This document shows, piece after piece, positions 41,525 through 51,122 of a stretch of DNA of 64,000 bases (position 1 is the first letter of the stretch; every line of letters starts with the position of its first letter). Source of the stretch: CAVRAW01 sp963716135. Lineage in GTDB: Bacteria > Planctomycetota > Planctomycetia > Pirellulales > JADZDJ01. A program made the translations under genes and the position numbers. Where the stretch lies: positions 2,666,001 to 2,730,000 of the forward strand of contig OY970289.1 of assembly GCA_963716135.1 (NCBI GenBank), in the 5' to 3' direction. Below the pieces are notes generated by a model. It worked only from the letters and a program-made list of their open reading frames with translations. It was not told the origin of the DNA and did not search any database.

Positions 41525-42517
41525 ATGATTCACTGGGCCGACCATCGCGTTTGCGTCACTGGCGGCGCCGGCTTTCTGGGCCACGTCGTTTGCCAGTTGC
41601 TGCGCGAGCGCGGCGTCGCAGAAAAAAACCTGTTCGTCCCCCGCCATGCCGAGTACGACCTGACGCGCGAAGACCATGTTCGCCGCCTGTACCAGCAAGT
41701 TCGCCCCGACATCGTCATCCATCTGGCCGCAGAAGTGGGCGGCATCGGCGCCAACATGGCCAATCCCGGCCGCTTCTTTTTCGCAAATATGGCGATGGGG
41801 CTGCATCTGATCGAGCACGCCCGCCAGGCAAAAATCCGCAAGTTCGTCCACACCGGCACCGTGTGCGCCTATCCCAAATTCGCGCCGGTCCCCTTTCGCG
41901 AACAAGATTTGTGGAATGGCTACCCGGAGGAAACCAACGCCCCGTATGGCGTTGCCAAGAAGGCGCTGTTTGTCATGCTCGACGGTTATCATCGGCAGTA
42001 TGGTTTGCCCAGCGCCATCGTCGTGCCCGTGAATCTGTACGGCCCCAGAGATAACTTTGATCCCGCCAGCAGCCACGTCATTCCGGCTCTGATTCGCAAG
42101 TGTGAAACGGCGCGGGTTCAGGGAGATGAACAGATCGTCTGTTGGGGCACCGGCAAAGCTAGCCGCGAGTTTTTGTACGTCGACGACGCCGCCCGAGGCA
42201 TCGTACAAGCCGCCGAGCGAATGGAAGAACCGATTCCGATCAATCTAGGAACCGGCCAGGAAATCACTATCGCTGACCTCGTGCAGGTGATCGCTCACTC
42301 CTGTGGATACAATGGCCGCATCCTGTGGGACGACAGTAAGCCCGACGGGCAGCCGCGCCGCTGCCTCGACACCGCCCGCGCCGCCAAGCTGTTGGAATGG
42401 CAAGCCACGATGCCGCTGGAAGAAGGTTTGCGCCGCACGATTTCTTGGTGGCGCGAGCATGTGCCCAATGCATCCGCGGCGAAGCCCGGCGCTTCCGCCG
42501 CGGTCGGTCACGTCTAG
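41525..42517 (+). CDS. fcl: GDP-L-fucose synthase (epimerase/reductase)
   Basis: Completes GDP-L-fucose synthesis by 3,5-epimerisation and NADPH reduction of GDP-4-keto-6-deoxymannose. 330 residues. CVTGGAGFLGHVVCQLL is the nucleotide-binding loop, Tyr141-x3-Lys145 (PYGVAKKA) the catalytic pair, and HTGTVCAYPKF corresponds to the GSSCIYPK region, with Thr/Val replacing the two Ser but the Cys kept. VNLYGPRDNFDP is family-specific. With gmd it supplies activated fucose for the polymer of region 1. Confidence 0.92.
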   Translation: MIHWADHRVCVTGGAGFLGHVVCQLLRERGVAEKNLFVPRHAEYDLTREDHVRRLYQQVRPDIVIHLAAEVGGIGANMANPGRFFFANMAMGLHLIEHARQAKIRKFVHTGTVCAYPKFAPVPFREQDLWNGYPEETNAPYGVAKKALFVMLDGYHRQYGLPSAIVVPVNLYGPRDNFDPASSHVIPALIRKCETARVQGDEQIVCWGTGKASREFLYVDDAARGIVQAAERMEEPIPINLGTGQEITIADLVQVIAHSCGYNGRILWDDSKPDGQPRRCLDTARAAKLLEWQATMPLEEGLRRTISWWREHVPNASAAKPGASAAVGHV

Positions 42518-42580
42518 CTGGTTTCGGTCCGCGATCGGTCGGCACGAACCGCTTGATCCTGCAATCTGCTGCGATAAACG

Positions 42581-44644
42581 ATGTCGCACTATCTCGCCTT
42601 CGTTCTCTCGAATCTCTTGGCCGTGGTCGTTTCCTTCGGACTCGCTCATGCGCTACTGCCCGGCAGAACTCGACCGCAATTGGCTCTGGCCACGCTCGCG
42701 GGTTACCCGTTGGTCATCATCATCGCGCTCTTGCTGTTGGGGGTGACCGGCGTTCTGACGACTTTGGGCGTGTACTTGGTGTTTGTGCCGACCGCTTGCC
42801 TTGCACTCCTTTGGCTCGGGCTCCGGCGAGGCGTTTCACCGATTGCGACTCCGGCGATCAATGCTAATTCTTCAGTCGGATCGCAGCTCGCTCAGTTGGC
42901 AATCCCCATCAGTTTGCTTGCAGCCTTCGCCAGCGTAGTAGTGCTGAAAGCATCCTTCTCGGGAACGGAGTTCTTTACAGACGACCTTGGTTACCACGCT
43001 CCGAACGTGGCGCGATGGATTCAAGACGGACAATTCACTTACGTCACCCGCAATCTCACGGCTTACTATCCGTTCAACTGCGAATTGCTTTCGCTGTGGT
43101 ATGTTCTGCCGTTTCACAGTGATGCCTGGGCCGCCCTGGGCGGTGTCTTCTGGCTGGCATTGATCGCCTGTGCGGCCGCCGCAGTCGGTCGAGAACTCGG
43201 GCTCACCGCGGCCGCTGGCACGCTGGTGGCCGTTCTGACGATTTGTTCCCCCAGCATCATCTGGCTGGTTCGCACTTTTAGTCCAACCGACCTGGCGGCG
43301 GCGTCGTTGATCCTGGCCGGAATCTATTTCACCGCCTTGGCCATTCGCCGCATTCCCGTCGGCTCCGGCGCCTCGGAGACACTTTATGCAGGCCTGCTGG
43401 TCGGCGCCGCCCTCGGCTGCAAGGTAACTGTCGCGCCCGTTTTTGTCGTCCTCGTGGCGGCGCTCCTCTTTACCAAGAAGCGGTTCCGGTCGGTTCTTAT
43501 CTTTTGTTTCGGCGCGGCGCTGACCGGTTCGTTTTGGTATATCCGTAACTGGATCGATACCGGCAATCCGCTGTTCCCCGCGGAAATTGGGCCCTTCGCC
43601 GGGCCTTGGACGCAGCAGCAGCAATCCGTTGAAAAACTGGTTCGCCTTGTCGGCAAATCGCAATCACTGCCACAAATGACGGAAATTCTCAAAAAGGATT
43701 TCGATTGGCCTCAGAGCCTCGCCGCTCTATCGGTCGTCGGTTATGTCGCCGCGCTGGCCGCGGAATTGTTTCGTACGGCCAGTTCCAGCGAAGACAATGG
43801 CGCTTTGCGAAGAATCCTGCTCGTCTCAGGCATTTCCCTTTTGATTGTCTATCCGTTCGCCCCCTTTTCAGGCAACGATTATTCGTGGCGATATATCACC
43901 GCGCCGTTTTTGATCGGATTGGTGCTGTACGGTCGACTAATTGATGAACGCCACTGGCTTCATTGGTTCTGGCGCTCCATGGCGCTGCTGGCCGTTGTTA
44001 CATGTTGGCCGGGGCCGGGTAAAAGCATTCTGGTGGCGTTTGTGGGAGGCGCCGTCGGCTTGTTTGCACTTCATCTTGCTGTTTACCGACTTCGAGATCT
44101 TAGCTCTGTAAATCTTGCGATTGGCAGCTTGGCTGGCATTGCCGCTTTGTGCGTCGCCCTGGCGATTCTCACGAATCATCAGCAGAGGGCCACCAACGAT
44201 AACCTGCGGCAGTATGGCGCACCTGACCAGCCGATCGGCCTGGCATGGAACGCGTTGGATGCCGCGCCGCCGGGCTCCCGCGTCGCATGGTTCTTGAATC
44301 GCAGCTACGACTATTTTCCGCTTTTTGGCCGCCGCTACCAATTCGATCCCGTCGCGGTGGATTCCAACGGCAAGTTAACGCCGCCGCTGCACGAGCTCTT
44401 TGCTGGCAATCCGACGATCGAAGTGTCGCGGTCGAAAAAATCGGCCATGCCGCGCGATGCCGCCGAGCTGCTCAATCACCTTCGCGACGCCAAGGTTGAT
44501 TACGTGCTTGTCAGCAAGTGGCCCGTCGCCGCTTGGCCTCCCCAGCATGCGCTGCTGGAAAAATCCGATGGCCTACGCGTGTTCTATCAGGACGACTACT
44601 CGGTCATTTGGAAAATCAAACGCGCTCGGCAATCTAACGACTAG
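42581..44644 (+). CDS. Large polytopic membrane protein, GT-C glycosyltransferase-like
   Basis: Intact 687-residue protein with about 12 hydrophobic helices in the first 530 residues and a soluble C-terminal domain of about 150 residues. The first large loop carries FFTDDLGYHAPNVARWIQDG, an acidic pair followed by Tyr-His as in GT-C transferases (GT39/ArnT/PMT-like). GSFWYIRNWIDTGNPLFP is another loop seen in such proteins. It would use a polyprenyl-phosphate sugar on the outer face of the membrane. It follows fcl by 63 bases, so a fucose-related role is possible but not shown. The stop overlaps the end of the minus-strand gene by 11 bases. Confidence 0.6.
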   Translation: MSHYLAFVLSNLLAVVVSFGLAHALLPGRTRPQLALATLAGYPLVIIIALLLLGVTGVLTTLGVYLVFVPTACLALLWLGLRRGVSPIATPAINANSSVGSQLAQLAIPISLLAAFASVVVLKASFSGTEFFTDDLGYHAPNVARWIQDGQFTYVTRNLTAYYPFNCELLSLWYVLPFHSDAWAALGGVFWLALIACAAAAVGRELGLTAAAGTLVAVLTICSPSIIWLVRTFSPTDLAAASLILAGIYFTALAIRRIPVGSGASETLYAGLLVGAALGCKVTVAPVFVVLVAALLFTKKRFRSVLIFCFGAALTGSFWYIRNWIDTGNPLFPAEIGPFAGPWTQQQQSVEKLVRLVGKSQSLPQMTEILKKDFDWPQSLAALSVVGYVAALAAELFRTASSSEDNGALRRILLVSGISLLIVYPFAPFSGNDYSWRYITAPFLIGLVLYGRLIDERHWLHWFWRSMALLAVVTCWPGPGKSILVAFVGGAVGLFALHLAVYRLRDLSSVNLAIGSLAGIAALCVALAILTNHQQRATNDNLRQYGAPDQPIGLAWNALDAAPPGSRVAWFLNRSYDYFPLFGRRYQFDPVAVDSNGKLTPPLHELFAGNPTIEVSRSKKSAMPRDAAELLNHLRDAKVDYVLVSKWPVAAWPPQHALLEKSDGLRVFYQDDYSVIWKIKRARQSND

Positions 44645-45533
44645 CTCGACCGCTTTCGCCGATGGCCGAGCCTTCTCCGCTGCGTGCATGAATCACCTGC
44701 ACGTACTCGGCCCCCAGTAGCACGATCGCTACTGCGTAATAGCACCACAGCAGCACGGCCAGGAATGCTCCCACGACGCCGTAGGCGCTGCCGTAATGGC
44801 TCCGCGCAATGTAAATGGTGAGCAACTGACGGCCGATTTCCCACGCCGCCGCCGTCAACAGCCCGCCGTGCAGTGCATCGCTCCAAGCGACCGTCGCCTT
44901 CGGAAGCAGCCGGTATAGAAAGGTGAACACCGCGGCGTTGATCGCAAACGTGACGCTCGTTTGCGTGGCGTCCCATAACCAACCGTCCAAGGGAACCGCC
45001 AGCGCCGTATGCGCCTCGACCGCGCTGAGAACCATTCCCGCCACGAACACGACCACCACCACTGCGGCCAACCCGAGCAACAACAAGAGCGCCCGTCCCC
45101 GTTGCCCGACGAGCTGCAACGCCAGGCGAAAGATGCTTTGCGATCCGCTTTGCGGCAAGGCCCAAATGCGATCGAAGGCCGAATCAAGTTGGGCGAATGC
45201 CGCGACCGACGTAACGATCATCGTCGCCAGTCCCACCGGCCCGCCGATCCCCGATTTATCTTGCACCATTGCCAGCGATTGCTTCACATAGTCGGCCAAT
45301 TCCGCCGACATGTTCTGCGCGATCGCCGCCAATACCTTCTGCTGTGCATCCTGTCCGAGGTGCGTGTTTCGAAGAAACCATTCGACGCCGGCGATCAACA
45401 CCAACAACAGCGGAAAGAACGACAGTCCGACATAGTACGCGGTCGCCGCCGACATCAATGGGCCATCGTCCTCAAACCAGCGCATGATCGCCCGCTGAAC
45501 ATCTCGCACAAATTGGACGACCATGCTCCACAT
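44634..45533 (-). CDS. YihY/BrkB family membrane protein
   Basis: Integral membrane protein of 299 residues with six hydrophobic helices. The family features are SAATAYYVGLSFFPLLLVLI at the N-terminus (AYY-x-hhSh-FPLLL), a middle helix pair, LPKATVAWSDALHGGLLTA, and YGSAYGVVGAFLAVLLWCYY at the C-terminus. The family was once called ribonuclease BN, which is now regarded as an error. Transport of lipids or virulence-related roles have been proposed, and the function is unsettled. Monocistronic by appearance. Confidence 0.85.
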   Translation of the reverse strand: MWSMVVQFVRDVQRAIMRWFEDDGPLMSAATAYYVGLSFFPLLLVLIAGVEWFLRNTHLGQDAQQKVLAAIAQNMSAELADYVKQSLAMVQDKSGIGGPVGLATMIVTSVAAFAQLDSAFDRIWALPQSGSQSIFRLALQLVGQRGRALLLLLGLAAVVVVVFVAGMVLSAVEAHTALAVPLDGWLWDATQTSVTFAINAAVFTFLYRLLPKATVAWSDALHGGLLTAAAWEIGRQLLTIYIARSHYGSAYGVVGAFLAVLLWCYYAVAIVLLGAEYVQVIHARSGEGSAIGESGRASR

Positions 45534-45637
45534 GGCAAGCGAGGTCCTAGCGGTTTATGGCAGGCCAAGGGCCAAAGCCGATGTCTTCCCTGTGAGCCGC
45601 ATCCGATGCACTCCGTTTCAGCCGAACGACCGCAAGT

Positions 45638-46690
45638 TTACAACGTCATCTCTTCGCCGGATGCTAGGCGAATCTTCTTGTGAGCAATGTCATGCTGGGC
45701 GATCACGCGCCGCAGCGTGCGATATCGGGCGCGAATCAGCATCGACTCCGTCGTGCACAAGTGGTTTTCATAGCGAATCCCGCGCAACATCGCGGAGTCG
45801 GTGATTCCCGTCGCGACGAAAATGATGTTGTCCCCCTTGGCCATCTCCGCCACACACCACACCTTTTGAAAATCAGCCGGCTTGCAACCGTGTTCACTCA
45901 CCAGCGATTTCTTTTCTTGCTCGTCTCGAGGGAACATGCGGCACAATAATTCCCCACCCAAGCATTTGATTCCCGATGCGGCCAGCACCGCTTCCGTGCT
46001 GCCGCCGATGCCGATGTAGATGTCGACTCCGGAATTGGGAAGGCACGGCGCGATGGCTGCCGCGACGTCGCCGTCGGGAATCAGCCGCACTCCGCAATTG
46101 GCCGCCCGCAGCTCTTTGATGATGTGCTCGTGCCGCGGCCGATCGAGCACCACGCACACCAAATCGGAAACCCGTTTGTCCAAAGCATCGGCGATCGTCT
46201 GCAGATTCTGGCTGATCGGCACGTCCAAGCTCACTTTGGCCTTGGAAGCGAGCACCCGCGGACCAATCGCCAGCTTTTCCATGTAGTACGAGGGAATGTG
46301 CGGGAACAGATCGAGTGGATCTTGCGTCGGATCAGGACTCGTCGCGACAGCCATCACCGAAATCGAGCCATTCAAGCCCTTCGACAGCGGAGTCGTGCCG
46401 TCGATCGGATCGACCGCGATGGCCACCGGAATGGAAGTATCCTCCCACCGCCCCAGCTTTTCCCCCATGAAGATTCCAGGCGCTTCGTCCTTGATGCCCT
46501 CGCCGATGCGCACCACGCCTTTGCAGTCAATCAGGTTGAACATGCCCCGAATCGCTTCCGAGGCGGCGTGATCGGCGGCATTCTTGTTCCCTTTGCCGAT
46601 CCATTTCCCGGCCGCCAATGCCCCGTTCTCGGTGCAGCGCACCAGGTCCAGGTCGAACAACCGTTCCGGATCATGCGGCCGAGTTGGCAT
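45638..46690 (-). CDS. glpX: Fructose-1,6-bisphosphatase class II
   Basis: Hydrolyses fructose 1,6-bisphosphate in gluconeogenesis. 350 residues from the preferred ATG; an AAGG ribosome-binding site lies 9 bases before it and would be too close for the upstream GTG at 46699. The metal-binding signature is VDPIDGTTPLSKG, with VVRIGEGIKDEAPG before it and IGIGGSTEAVLAASG later, all class II hallmarks. It fits the neighbouring glyoxylate-shunt genes in a scheme for growth on C2 or fatty compounds. No clear terminator was found on either side. Confidence 0.95.
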   Translation of the reverse strand: MPTRPHDPERLFDLDLVRCTENGALAAGKWIGKGNKNAADHAASEAIRGMFNLIDCKGVVRIGEGIKDEAPGIFMGEKLGRWEDTSIPVAIAVDPIDGTTPLSKGLNGSISVMAVATSPDPTQDPLDLFPHIPSYYMEKLAIGPRVLASKAKVSLDVPISQNLQTIADALDKRVSDLVCVVLDRPRHEHIIKELRAANCGVRLIPDGDVAAAIAPCLPNSGVDIYIGIGGSTEAVLAASGIKCLGGELLCRMFPRDEQEKKSLVSEHGCKPADFQKVWCVAEMAKGDNIIFVATGITDSAMLRGIRYENHLCTTESMLIRARYRTLRRVIAQHDIAHKKIRLASGEEMTL

Positions 46691-46947
46691 ATCGTTCACC
46701 TTGAGTCAGGTTGCGTTTTCGTGGAAGCTAAAGCCTGCATCATGATGCGGCATGCAATATCAATCGCCGGCGCAGACATGCCTCCGGCAGATTCTACCAT
46801 ATTCCGGCGCAGCGGCGAACAAGAGCTTGCCAACCGCGGCCCGAGCGCGAGCCAACTTCACATCGGTCGCAGGCGCCGCAATAGAAAACACGGGCAAGCG
46901 AGTCCCTCCGCCTACCCGCGACCATCTCGTGTTCCGCTCTGCCTGCC

Positions 46948-48291
46948 CTAAGCAGCAGCTTCTTCGAACTGCTCTTCTTCCGTCGAGCCGTCCAAAGCAG
47001 TCACCGAGCTGCGCCCGCTGGAAATAGTCGTCATCAGCTTGTCGAAAAACCCGGTGCCGACAAATTTCTGATGCTTGACCGCCCGATAGCCATTGGTGCG
47101 TTCTTGCGAGAATTCCTCCTCCTGCAATTGCACGTAGGCCGCCATGCCCTTGTCCCGATATCCCAGCGCCAAGTTGAACATGCTCAAGTTCAAAGCGTGG
47201 AAACCTGCCAGCGTCACAAACTGATACTTGTAGCCCATCGCTCCCAGCTCGCGCTGGAAGTTGGCGATGGTCACTTCATCCAAGTTCTTTCGCCAATTGA
47301 ACGAAGGCGAGCAGTTGTACGCCAGCAGTTTGTCGGGATACTTCGCTCGAATCGATTCCGCGAATTCCTCGGCCTCATCCAGATTCGGATGCGAAGTTTC
47401 GCACCAGATCAAGTCGCAGTAGGGTGCGTAGGCCAATCCGCGGGCAACCGCGCATTGCAAGCCTCCCTTGATGCGGAAGAAGCCTTCCTCGGTGCGTTCG
47501 CCAGTGAGGAACTTCCGATCGCGCTCGTCGATGTCGCTGGTCAAAAGCGTGGCACTGTCGGCATCAGTGCGGGCGCACAAGACCGTCGGCACCCCGCACA
47601 CGTCGGCCGCCAGCCGCGCGGCAACCAGCTTGCTAATGAACTCTTGCATGGGCACCAACACTTTCCCGCCCATGTGGCCGCATTTTTTCGCCGACGATAG
47701 CTGGTCTTCAAAATGCACGCCCGCCGCCCCGGCGTCGATCATCTCCCGCATGATTTCATAGGCGTTTAGCGGCCCGCCGAAGCCGGCTTCCGCATCGGCA
47801 AACTGGGGTGCAAACCAATCGATGTCGTCCGGCTTGTCCTCCAGCATTGAAATCTGATCGGCCCGCTGCAGCGCCTGATTGATCCGCCGCACAAGCGTCG
47901 GCACGCTGTTGGCCGGATACAGGCTTTGATCGGGATACACCTGTCCCGCCAGGTTCGCGTCCGCCGCCACCTGCCAGCCGCTGACATAGATCGATTTCAG
48001 CCCCGCGGCCACCTGCTGCACCGCCTGGTTGCCCGTCAACGCGCCCAACGCATGGACGTAGCTTTCCGTGTGCATCAGCTTCCACAGCCGCTCCGCGCCA
48101 CGCCGGGCCAGCGTGTATTCCGGACAGACCGAACCCCGATAGCGGACCACTTCTTCCGCCGAGTAAGGCCGTCGCACGCCCTTCCAGCGCGAGTCCTCAG
48201 CCCAATGACGTTTCAATGCATCTACAGACTTCTTGCGCAAACCTTCCGGCGATTCCGGATCCAACATGTGGTGACGATGAGCTTCGGTCAT
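46948..48291 (-). CDS. aceA: Isocitrate lyase
   Basis: Cleaves isocitrate to glyoxylate and succinate, first step of the glyoxylate shunt. The active-site loop KKCGHMGGKVLVP is intact, as are CARTDADSATL and YNCSPSFNWRKNLD. 447 residues, typical of the bacterial enzyme. The start is ATG 48291 because GGAGG lies directly upstream at proper spacing; an in-frame ATG seven codons upstream lacks this. Downstream of, and probably co-transcribed with, malate synthase (38-base gap). Confidence 0.95.
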   Translation of the reverse strand: MTEAHRHHMLDPESPEGLRKKSVDALKRHWAEDSRWKGVRRPYSAEEVVRYRGSVCPEYTLARRGAERLWKLMHTESYVHALGALTGNQAVQQVAAGLKSIYVSGWQVAADANLAGQVYPDQSLYPANSVPTLVRRINQALQRADQISMLEDKPDDIDWFAPQFADAEAGFGGPLNAYEIMREMIDAGAAGVHFEDQLSSAKKCGHMGGKVLVPMQEFISKLVAARLAADVCGVPTVLCARTDADSATLLTSDIDERDRKFLTGERTEEGFFRIKGGLQCAVARGLAYAPYCDLIWCETSHPNLDEAEEFAESIRAKYPDKLLAYNCSPSFNWRKNLDEVTIANFQRELGAMGYKYQFVTLAGFHALNLSMFNLALGYRDKGMAAYVQLQEEEFSQERTNGYRAVKHQKFVGTGFFDKLMTTISSGRSSVTALDGSTEEEQFEEAAA

Positions 48292-48329
48292 GGGGCCTCC
48301 AGGCAAACACAAAAGCGGGTGAGGGGGTT

Positions 48330-49958
48330 CTAATCGAGATAGGGGTACGCTTTCAGCGTCAGAAATTCTTCCAGTTCGTTTTGTTCGATGATTTCTTGAA
48401 ACAGCTTAGCCGCCAGGTCGAATTTTCCGCCCTGAAAACGCTCCCGGCCCACTTCCTGCTCGATCCGCTCCATCTCTTCCATAAACGTCTGGCGAAACAG
48501 CGCCGGCGTGATCGTGCGCCCATCTTCCAATTGCTTGGCGTTGTGCAGCCACTGCCACACCTGGGTCCGCGAGATCTCAGCCGTCGCCGCATCTTCCATC
48601 AGGTTGTATAGCGGTACGCAGCCCTGCCCGCGCAGCCACGATTCCATGTACTGCACGCCCACGCGAATATTCAAACGCAATCCGGCGTCGGTGATTGTGC
48701 CGGCCGGCGTTTCCAGCAGATCCGCAGCACTCACCTCCACATCGTCGCGCAATCGCTGAATTTGATTCGGCGTCTTCATCACCGCATCGAATTCCTGCTT
48801 GGCCACGTCGACCAGCCCAGGATGCGCCACCCACGTGCCGTCGTGCCCATCGTGGGCTTCACGCTGTTTGTCGGCGCGCACCTTGGCAAATGCCTGTTCG
48901 TTGGCGGCCGGATCGTCTTTGATCGGAATCTGGGCCGCCATGCCGCCGATGGCCGACGCACCTCGCCGATGGCATGTTTGAATCGCCAGCAGCGAATACG
49001 AATGCATCATGTGCGTCGTCATCGTCACCTGGGCGCGATCCGGCAGCACCTTGTCGGGGCGACTGCGAAACTTCTTGATGAAGCTGAAGATGTAATCCCA
49101 GCGGCCGCAATTCAGCCCCGCCGCATGGTCGCGCAGCTCATATAAAATCTCGTCCATTTCGAAGGCGGCCAGAATTGTTTCGATCAGCACCGTCGCGCGG
49201 ATGGTGCCCTGTGGAATACCCAAATCGCGTTGCGCCTTCCCGAACACTTCGTTCCACAACCGCGCCTCAAGATGACTTTCGATCTTCGGCAAATAGAAAT
49301 ACGGCCCGCTTCCCTCGTCGATCAGCCGCTGCGCGTTGTGAAAGAAAAACAATCCGAAATCAAACAGCGAGCCGCTCATCGGCTGTCCATCCACCAGCAC
49401 GTGTCGTTCTTCTAAATGCCATCCGCGCGGCCGAACCAGCAGCGTGGCCACACGCTCGTTCAATTGGTAACGCTTGCCGGTCTCCTGGTTTGTGTATTCG
49501 ATCGTCCCGCTGACGGCGTCGCGCACGTTGATTTGCCCGTCGAGCGTTCCCGCCCACGTGGGCGAATGCGAGTCCTCGAAATCTGCCATGAAGCAGTTCG
49601 CGCCCGAATTGAGCGCGTTGATCACCATCTTCCGGTCCACTGGTCCGGTGATTTCCACCCGGCGATCCATGAGATCTTCCGGCAGCCCGGCCACTCGCCA
49701 CTCGCTGTTGCGCACCTGGGCTGTCTGAGCCAAGAAATCCGGCAGCTCGCCGGCATCAAGCCGCGCTTGCCGCTGGCCCCGCGCAGCCAAAAGTGCCAGC
49801 CGACGGGCATTGAACTCGCGGTGCAGCCCGGCGATGAAGTCCAGTGCCGCCGTCGTCAGCACACTGGCGTGTGCCGTCGAAACGTGACCTCGCACTTCGA
49901 TGCCGCCCGTCCCGGAGGTCGATCGACGAGGTGATTTCGCGATAGTGTCCACGGCCAA
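48330..49958 (-). CDS. aceB: Malate synthase A
   Basis: Condenses glyoxylate with acetyl-CoA to malate, second step of the shunt. About 542 residues, form A. CFMADFEDSHSPTWAGTLDG holds the acidic metal/active residues, VRPRGWHLEERHVLVDG is the form-A signature, and GVQYMESWLRGQGCVPLYNLMEDAATAEISR is conserved. The start is unclear: TTG 49958 or the GTG two codons later. Transcribed away from the LysR gene, so probably its target. Confidence 0.95.
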   Translation of the reverse strand: MAVDTIAKSPRRSTSGTGGIEVRGHVSTAHASVLTTAALDFIAGLHREFNARRLALLAARGQRQARLDAGELPDFLAQTAQVRNSEWRVAGLPEDLMDRRVEITGPVDRKMVINALNSGANCFMADFEDSHSPTWAGTLDGQINVRDAVSGTIEYTNQETGKRYQLNERVATLLVRPRGWHLEERHVLVDGQPMSGSLFDFGLFFFHNAQRLIDEGSGPYFYLPKIESHLEARLWNEVFGKAQRDLGIPQGTIRATVLIETILAAFEMDEILYELRDHAAGLNCGRWDYIFSFIKKFRSRPDKVLPDRAQVTMTTHMMHSYSLLAIQTCHRRGASAIGGMAAQIPIKDDPAANEQAFAKVRADKQREAHDGHDGTWVAHPGLVDVAKQEFDAVMKTPNQIQRLRDDVEVSAADLLETPAGTITDAGLRLNIRVGVQYMESWLRGQGCVPLYNLMEDAATAEISRTQVWQWLHNAKQLEDGRTITPALFRQTFMEEMERIEQEVGRERFQGGKFDLAAKLFQEIIEQNELEEFLTLKAYPYLD

Positions 49959-50052
49959 CTCAGGTCATGCGGGTAGATCTGAGACAATTGAGGCGCCAAT
50001 CTCGCGACTGTCACCTCAACTTAAACTCTACTGAGCCGCGAAGCATAAGTAA

Positions 50053-50070
50053 AATTAATAAATGTTAATT
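50053..50070. promoter_or_regulatory. Inverted repeat AATTAA-N6-TTAATT in the aceB/LysR divergent region
   Basis: A 6-6-6 inverted repeat in an AT-rich patch of the 189-base region between aceB and the LysR gene. It contains T-N11-A pairs, the loose consensus of LysR-type operators. Its location between divergent genes is where such regulators normally bind. Candidate operator only. Confidence 0.4.
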
Positions 50071-50147
50071 ATGAGTATTGACAAATCCTATCTTCAGTTT
50101 AGGCTATAAGTGGCGGTGACTGCCTTTACGGCCGAGGGCGTATTTTC

Positions 50148-51086
50148 ATGGCCACCTCTTCGTCGCGATACAAGCACAATCGCTTGCAACAACTCCGCGG
50201 CTTTTGCTACGCCGCCCGTACTCACAGCATGTCGAAGGCGGCCGAAAAAATGCTCTTGAGTCAGCCGTCGGTATCGCTGCAGATCAAAGCCTTGGAGCGA
50301 GAACTCGGCGTCCAATTGTTTCAACGCCGTGGGCCGCGCATCTCGTTGACTCACGATGGGCAGCGTTTGTTGGAACTGGCTGCCCCGCTGATGGAGTCGA
50401 TCGACGCGCTGGACGATTCATTCACGTCGCTGCGCGAATCGCCCGATCGCGGCACGGTGAACATCGCGGCCGGCGGCTCCACCATTCAGTATCTGCTTCC
50501 GCCGTTTGTGCAAAAATTCACGCGCGACTTTCCCCTCGTCGATGTGCGTTTGCACAATGTGACCGGCAAAGCGGGCTTAGCCCTGTTGCGCGAAGGCGAT
50601 GCTGATTTCGCCATCGGCCCGATGCTGGAAACGCCCCCCGACATCACCTTCCAGCCCCTGGTTTCCTACGAGCCGACGTTGATCATGCGTCGCGACCATC
50701 CGTTGGCCCGCAGCAAACGACTCACGCTGCGCGATATCGCCAAGTATCCACTCATCTTGCCACCCAAAAACCTCAGCACGCATCGTATCGTCGATTCGGT
50801 TTTCACCGATCATGCGATCCAATACGACGTCAAGCTCGAGGTCGGCGGTTACGACGTGATTAAGAAATACGTGGCACTAGGACTGGGTATTTCGATCGTC
50901 ATGAGCCACTGCCTTTCTGAATCCGATCATCTCCGCGCTGTGCCGCTGGGTCGCTACTTTCCCAAACGCACCTACGGCATTGTGCTGTTCAAAGACCGAC
51001 GGCTCTCTCCGGCGGCCGATCAGTTTGTGCGCACGCTGATCCCTGATGGGAAAGTTAAACGCCAGCATGTGAAGCGAGCGCGATGA
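50148..51086 (+). CDS. LysR-type transcriptional regulator
   Basis: 312-residue regulator. The winged helix-turn-helix at about residues 13-72 (LRGFCYAARTHSMSKAAEKM, LSQPSVSLQIKALERELGV) is followed by a linker helix and a periplasmic-binding-protein-like effector domain (TVNIAAGGSTIQYLLPPFVQ, DADFAIGPM, YVALGLGISIVMSHCL). Divergent from aceB-aceA, the classical arrangement of LysR regulators and targets, so control of the glyoxylate shunt is inferred. The ligand is unknown. Confidence 0.88.
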   Translation: MATSSSRYKHNRLQQLRGFCYAARTHSMSKAAEKMLLSQPSVSLQIKALERELGVQLFQRRGPRISLTHDGQRLLELAAPLMESIDALDDSFTSLRESPDRGTVNIAAGGSTIQYLLPPFVQKFTRDFPLVDVRLHNVTGKAGLALLREGDADFAIGPMLETPPDITFQPLVSYEPTLIMRRDHPLARSKRLTLRDIAKYPLILPPKNLSTHRIVDSVFTDHAIQYDVKLEVGGYDVIKKYVALGLGISIVMSHCLSESDHLRAVPLGRYFPKRTYGIVLFKDRRLSPAADQFVRTLIPDGKVKRQHVKRAR

Positions 51087-51122
51087 TGCTGGATTGCATC
51101 CCTTCGAAGCGGTGCGATAACT

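Noticed and set aside
42581..44644. The large membrane protein as the missing exosortase
   Set aside because: No exosortase-like Cys...Arg...His arrangement with a C-S-G-L type loop is visible, while a GT-C-like acidic loop is.
50078..50110. TTGACA with TATAAG before the LysR gene as a promoter
   Set aside because: The spacer would be 19-21 bases depending on the hexamer chosen, so I do not list it as a feature, although it may contribute.
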